Both the position numbers and the translations under genes were made by a program. Below the pieces are notes generated by a model. The model had not been told where the DNA came from. It saw only the letters and a list, made by a program, of their open reading frames with translations, and searched no databases. This document shows positions 28,531-31,441 of a DNA stretch of 31,441 bases, piece after piece (the stretch's first letter is position 1; each line of letters starts with the position of its first letter). This stretch comes from a virus, in IMG/VR virus record IMGVR_UViG_3300031987_000004, positions 1-31,441 of that record; one strand, written 5' to 3'.

Positions 28531-29976
28531 ATGAAAAAGGCAGTAATATATGCCCGCGTCTCCTCCAATAAACAAGCTGAAGAAGGATTATCTATTGATG
28601 CACAACTCAAACAACTCCGTAATTATGCAGCTGACAACGGCTATGAAATAGTTCATGAGTACATAGATGCCGGAGAAAGTGCTAAGACAGCTGATCGTCC
28701 ACAATTTCAAAATATGATTAGTGAAATTAAATTTGATCCTAATAACTATGATGCTGTCCTGATCCATAAGACAGATCGCTTTGCTCGTAACCGTGAAGAC
28801 TCTATCGTCTATAAGTCATTATTACGCAGACAATGCGATGTTGATGTTATATCAATAACAGAAGACTTTGGAGACGGTCCAGTAGGTTCTTTAGTTGAGG
28901 GTATGCTTGAAGTAGTAGCTGAGTTCTATTCAAAGAATCTAGCTAATGAAGTACGTAAGGGTCAACGAGAAAAAGCAGCTGCAGGTGAAGCTTTAGGGGA
29001 ACCACCCTATGGCTATATGATTAACGAAAAAACTGGCAAATATGAAATCTATGAACCAGAAGCTCAAGTTGTACGTTATATTTTTAACCAGTACTTAAAA
29101 GGAGAAGGCTCGCAAGCCATTGCTGACGATATTAGAAAAAATGGCGCCAAAATGTTTGGTGAAGCTGTTCTTGAAAAAAAGTGTGGTTATAGTCTATCCT
29201 GGAAAACTAACCGCCTAACTATGAAAATCATAAAGAATGAAGTATATAAAGGAGTATTTGAGTGGTCAGATATTCGTATTGAAGATAATCACCCTGCTAT
29301 TATCTCCAAAGAAACATTTAACTTAGCTCAAACACTTAGAAAAAAACGTCGTGGTAGAGGGGTTGGTAAAAAGAATATGTATCTTCTAAAAGGGCTTCTT
29401 GAATGCTATGAGTGCGGATCTACACTTGGGAGAAAACGCAAAACATATAAAGATGGTCATATAGACTATATTCATTGTATTGGGCATCGTGTAAACAAAG
29501 ATTGTTACTCAAACCGCCATCGATTGGATAAAATTGAAAAGTATCTCGTTAAAATTTTAGAAGATATTAAAAATGGAGAATCTAATATAGAGAATCTACA
29601 TTTTGTGAGTGATAATAATAGATCAAGACAGATCAAATTAGACAAGCTTAAATCTAAAATCAAAAACTTTGATGAACAATTCGATAGACAAATGGAAGCC
29701 TATGAGGCAGGTGTTATCAATCTTCCTCAGCTTAAGAAATATAAAGAAAGATTAAAGCAAGAAAAGCAGGAGATTAAAAAAGAAATAATCAAGCTACAAC
29801 AAAATCCATCACAAGCTATTGATAAAAATAAATTTAAAAATAGAGTTACTTATGTAATTAAAAAACTAAAAAGTGATGCCAGCATCAATGAAAAAAGAAC
29901 TTCACTAATATCTTTGGTTGATAAACTTAGAATATCAAAAGATAAGAACTTAATTGAAATCTCATATAAATGGTAG
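28531..29976 (+). CDS. Large serine integrase
   Basis: A 481-residue large serine recombinase. The resolvase domain (1 to about 150) begins IYARVSSNKQAEEG with nucleophile Ser at about 11. The recombinase domain is about 165 to 270 and a zinc beta-ribbon has Cys at about 292, 295, 316 and 325. A coiled coil follows at about 370 to 425. The frame is open from 28,444, but only ATG 28,531 has AGGAGTG upstream. The gene ends beside attR. It integrates and, with a directionality factor not recognised here, excises the prophage. Confidence 0.95.
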   Translation: MKKAVIYARVSSNKQAEEGLSIDAQLKQLRNYAADNGYEIVHEYIDAGESAKTADRPQFQNMISEIKFDPNNYDAVLIHKTDRFARNREDSIVYKSLLRRQCDVDVISITEDFGDGPVGSLVEGMLEVVAEFYSKNLANEVRKGQREKAAAGEALGEPPYGYMINEKTGKYEIYEPEAQVVRYIFNQYLKGEGSQAIADDIRKNGAKMFGEAVLEKKCGYSLSWKTNRLTMKIIKNEVYKGVFEWSDIRIEDNHPAIISKETFNLAQTLRKKRRGRGVGKKNMYLLKGLLECYECGSTLGRKRKTYKDGHIDYIHCIGHRVNKDCYSNRHRLDKIEKYLVKILEDIKNGESNIENLHFVSDNNRSRQIKLDKLKSKIKNFDEQFDRQMEAYEAGVINLPQLKKYKERLKQEKQEIKKEIIKLQQNPSQAIDKNKFKNRVTYVIKKLKSDASINEKRTSLISLVDKLRISKDKNLIEISYKW

Positions 29977-30050
29977 TTTTTTAATATTTTTTTCGCACAT
30001 GTAATCCCAGTGGCTTTACCCCAGTCTGAACAACTGAATTTATTGCCTTT
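29977..30050. other. Right attachment site (attR) region
   Basis: The integrase gene stops at 29,976, and host peroxiredoxin coding homology begins at about 30,006 (the Pro of 'PSGFTPV'). Serine integrases use short sites next to their gene. The crossover probably falls between about 30,000 and 30,015, because 'RTCN' just before does not match the usual 'FSH' of the peroxiredoxin motif. The precise bases need attL for comparison. Confidence 0.6.
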
Positions 30051-30530
30051 GCAGAGGCATACGATGAATTTCAAAGGTTAGACACTGAATTACTTGGGTT
30101 AAGTATTGGAAGCCTACAATCTCATTTAGCTTGGGTCTATGATATTTATCAAGAAACTGGAGTGGAGATCCCATTCCCAATCACTGTTGACCTTAGCATG
30201 CAAATTGCTAAGCAGTATGGTATGATTCAACAAGCTACTAGTAATACATCTACAGTTAGAGCAGTCTTTATTATTGATCCACGAGGTATTGTGAGAGCCA
30301 TCAACTATTATCCTTTAGAAGTTGGTAGATCAACTGAAGAAATATTACGATTAGTTAAAGCGTTACAGACGGCAGATCGATTTGAAGTTGGTACACCTGC
30401 TAATTGGCAACCTGGTGAACCAGTTGTTGTGCCACCACCTAGCACTTATCAACAACTTATACGAAGAGTTGAAAATCCACCATCTAATTGGAATTGTATC
30501 GACTGGTATCTATGTTTTAAAGATTTATAA
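30006..30530 (+). pseudogene. Interrupted peroxiredoxin (3' part), in-frame TGA at the active-site Cys codon
   Basis: From 30,006 the frame reads P S G F T P V then TGA (30,027 to 30,029) then TTEFIAFAEAYDEF. Prx6-type peroxiredoxins read 'HPxxFTPVCTTEF', so TGA stands exactly at the peroxidatic Cys. After it 167 codons are open and clearly peroxiredoxin (LGLSIGSLQSHLAW; PANWQPGEPVVVPPP) with a C-terminal NWNCIDWYLC pair of Cys. This suggests a selenocysteine peroxiredoxin; a nonsense mutation is the alternative. The 5' part must lie left of the prophage, outside the window. The gene is not functional while the prophage is in place. Confidence 0.85.
30027..30059 (+). promoter_or_regulatory. 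SECIS-like hairpin after TGA
   Basis: A hairpin at 30,044 to 30,059 (TGCCTT with GAGGCA, one T-G pair, TGCA loop) begins 14 bases after the TGA. The loop is 20 bases after the TGA and its second base is G, fitting the bacterial SECIS model as I remember it. The stem is short, so chance is not excluded. Confidence 0.4.
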
Positions 30531-30533
30531 TTA

Positions 30534-30567
30534 AAAAAGATCAGGGATAAATATCCCTGATCTTTTT
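30534..30567 (+). terminator. Bidirectional terminator after the peroxiredoxin gene
   Basis: A 15-bp perfect stem (AAAAAGATCAGGGAT with its complement) and a 4-base loop. A-run on one side and T-run on the other allow termination from both directions, serving the peroxiredoxin on plus and the zinc-ribbon gene on minus. Confidence 0.9.
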
Positions 30568-30592
30568 AACTAACCATATGTCTTTAAGTAGT

Positions 30593-30862
30593 TTACTTTT
30601 TAATCTTCGTCCCTGTATATGTAAACGAATCCTGATCCATATTTACATATCTCGCTTTTCCTTTATCCTTAGATTCAATTTTACCTATTACATTTTCACA
30701 ACTCTTGCATACTAATTCATTATTTTTTACTTCGCCGTCATATATTCTTCTTATCTTACTCTCCCAACATCTTAATACTTTACCCATACCTATCTTCTTA
30801 TACTTCATAATCTTAGCTTTGCATTTAGCACACTTTATAGTTAAAATTGTAGACCACCTCAT
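30593..30862 (-). CDS. Small zinc-ribbon protein (host)
   Basis: An 89-residue basic host protein with CAKC and CKSC pairs flanking a central KIGMGKVLRCWESKI segment, typical of small Firmicute zinc-ribbon proteins of unknown role. ATG 30,862 overlaps AGGTGG, which would itself be a ribosome binding site for a start at ATT 30,847, so the true start could be 5 residues in. It converges on the peroxiredoxin gene over a shared terminator. Confidence 0.65.
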   Translation of the reverse strand: MRWSTILTIKCAKCKAKIMKYKKIGMGKVLRCWESKIRRIYDGEVKNNELVCKSCENVIGKIESKDKGKARYVNMDQDSFTYTGTKIKK

Positions 30863-30919
30863 TAATAAAGCTTTTATTAGTATTAATACTCCAAAACATC
30901 TTTATTCTCCTGTTAAAAA

Positions 30920-30957
30920 TTAAAAACCTCTCCTATGGCAAAGAAGAGGCTTTTACT
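30920..30957 (-). terminator. Intrinsic terminator downstream of the tRNA
   Basis: On the minus strand an 11-bp stem with two G-T pairs (AAGCCTCTTCT with AGGAGAGGTTT), a 7-base loop and TTTTTAATTTTT. It lies about 90 bases after the tRNA-Arg and most likely ends its transcript. Confidence 0.7.
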
Positions 30958-31042
30958 TTATATTTAAACTATTTTCTGCTATCCACTTTCCAACTATAAT
31001 CTATTCTTTGTTTCCTAACTGTTAACTGTCAACTCACAAAAA

Positions 31043-31119
31043 TGGTGAGACTAGCAGGAATTGAACCTGCGACCTACAAATTAGGAATCTGCCGCTCTAT
31101 CCTGCTGAGCTATAGCCCC
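31043..31119 (-). tRNA. tRNA-Arg (anticodon CCT)
   Basis: A 77-base cloverleaf with encoded CCA. Acceptor GGGGCTA pairs with TAGTCTC using two G-T pairs. The anticodon loop is TTCCTAA with CCT at 34 to 36, reading AGG. T-arm GCAGG-TTCAATT-CCTGC is canonical. It is a host gene, not the phage attachment site. Confidence 0.95.
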
Positions 31120-31276
31120 ATATTACTTTATATATCATATCCAAGTTTTCTAGTGATTATAAGATAAATAATTTTATGATGATTCATAAGTTCATCTTAA
31201 ATTTACATCTCCTTTACTTCATAATATTTATAATTTAATTATTCGTTACAAAATTCTTTTTAATAATGATTAATAA

Positions 31277-31315
31277 TTAGAGTCGCTTAATCTATTAGTA
31301 ACTAAGTGACTCTAA
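31277..31315 (-). terminator. Hairpin after glycerol dehydrogenase gene
   Basis: A 13-bp stem (TTAGAGTCACTTA with TAAGCGACTCTAA, one wobble) 16 bases after the stop codon, with a T-rich but interrupted tail. Likely terminator, somewhat weak. Confidence 0.6.
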
Positions 31316-31330
31316 TCTTCTTAACTCTGT

Positions 31331-31441
31331 TTATAATAAACTTTGCCCAATATCATCAACTTCTTTGATAGCTTCTAACACCATATCAGGCGTGATTCTA
31401 AAAGGCATATTATGAATTGACTCCCCAGGTTTACAAGTAGC
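31331..31441 (-). CDS. gldA: Glycerol dehydrogenase, C-terminal end (partial)
   Basis: The last 36 residues of a gene running into the window from the right: ATCKPGESIHNMPFRITPDM, then a helix ending in GQSLL. The 'C.PGE(S/T)IHNMP' motif is the C-terminus of GldA-type, iron/zinc-containing glycerol dehydrogenases, which oxidise glycerol to dihydroxyacetone with NAD. The active-site region lies outside the window. The gene lies in normal host sequence, about 1.3 kb from attR. Confidence 0.8.
   Translation of the reverse strand, partial: ATCKPGESIHNMPFRITPDMVLEAIKEVDDIGQSLL

Larger units (their letters stand above)
1..30005. mobile_element. Siphovirus-type prophage (left end outside window)
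   Basis: A complete order of phage modules is seen: integrase, repressors, recombination, replication, sigma factors, packaging, head, tail. The right boundary is placed just after the serine integrase gene, where coding homology to a host peroxiredoxin starts. The left boundary is not in the window because tail genes run off the edge. HK97-type capsid, portal, protease and terminase plus a 740-residue tape measure protein indicate a long non-contractile tail; no sheath gene is visible. The exact right edge is uncertain by some tens of bases. Confidence 0.95.

Noticed and set aside
30027-30029. TGA read as Trp (altered genetic code)
   Set aside because: Several phage genes in the window end properly at TGA (for example the sigma region-2 gene and recU), and this site needs Cys or Sec rather than Trp.
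29850-30074. Minus-strand 74-residue frame across attR
   Set aside because: It is the complement of the integrase end and attachment site, without a ribosome binding site or family pattern.
30162-30530. Reading frame starting at Met 30,162 as an independent gene
   Set aside because: It is the middle of the interrupted peroxiredoxin. The homology starts 5' of it and continues through the TGA in the same frame.
31043-31119. tRNA-Arg as the phage attachment site
   Set aside because: The integrase is a serine type whose gene ends beside the peroxiredoxin, over 1 kb away, and the tRNA is complete.

Overview
The window is almost entirely an integrated siphovirus-type prophage (about 1 to 30,005) in a low-GC, Gram-positive, probably anaerobic host. 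The right-hand end (about 30,006 to 31,441) is host chromosome. The Firmicute assignment rests on strong AGGAGG-type ribosome binding sites, the low GC, phage genes of the Firmicute type (RecT, RecU, DnaD-like, ArpU-like, ImmA) and SigA-like and SigH-like sigma factors. A halophilic clostridial or Halanaerobiales-like host would fit, but I cannot prove it from this sequence. The left prophage end (rest of tail, lysis genes, attL and the 5' part of the host target gene) lies outside the window.

Layout from right to left, because nearly all phage genes are on the minus strand. Host flank: the C-terminal end of glycerol dehydrogenase, tRNA-Arg(CCT), a zinc-ribbon protein, and the 3' part of a peroxiredoxin gene cut by the prophage. 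Lysogeny module (about 26.6 to 30.0 kb): a plus-strand large serine integrase ending beside attR, a secreted FxLYD-type protein, an ImmA-type protease, a CI-like repressor and a divergent Cro-like repressor, with 17-bp palindromic operators between the two repressor genes and one inside the Cro-like gene. Early region (about 18.4 to 26 kb): small proteins, an XRE regulator, a Rad50/SbcC-like ATPase with a zinc hook, RecT, an MBL-fold hydrolase, a DnaD-like initiator and a DnaC-like loader. Two matching 11-bp iteron arrays lie at and inside the initiator gene and mark the likely origin. Middle region (about 12 to 18.4 kb): a SigH-like sigma factor split over two overlapping frames, a DUF5131 protein, a MazG-like protein, a complete SigA-like sigma factor, RecU, many small zinc-finger or membrane peptides, and an ArpU-like late regulator. 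Late region (1 to about 12 kb): HNH nuclease, TerS, TerL, portal, ClpP-like protease, HK97-type capsid, connectors, tail tube, frameshifted tail chaperones, tape measure protein and the start of the distal tail.

The genes form a coherent temporal programme. Repressor/ImmA versus Cro decides lysogeny. The early promoter drives recombination and replication from the iteron origin. Two phage sigma factors and an ArpU-like activator probably time middle and late expression. Three 8-bp repeats at 11-bp spacing sit just upstream of a candidate late promoter, followed by a leader hairpin.

Most notable: (1) the peroxiredoxin interrupted by the phage has an in-frame TGA exactly where the peroxidatic cysteine belongs, with a SECIS-like hairpin just after it, so the attachment site appears to lie in a selenoprotein active-site motif; (2) the two iteron arrays; (3) the split SigH-like factor; (4) the late-promoter repeat array; (5) candidate short non-coding RNAs, two of them running against the long minus-strand operon; (6) related cadherin-like beta-sandwich domains fused to both the capsid and a connector protein.
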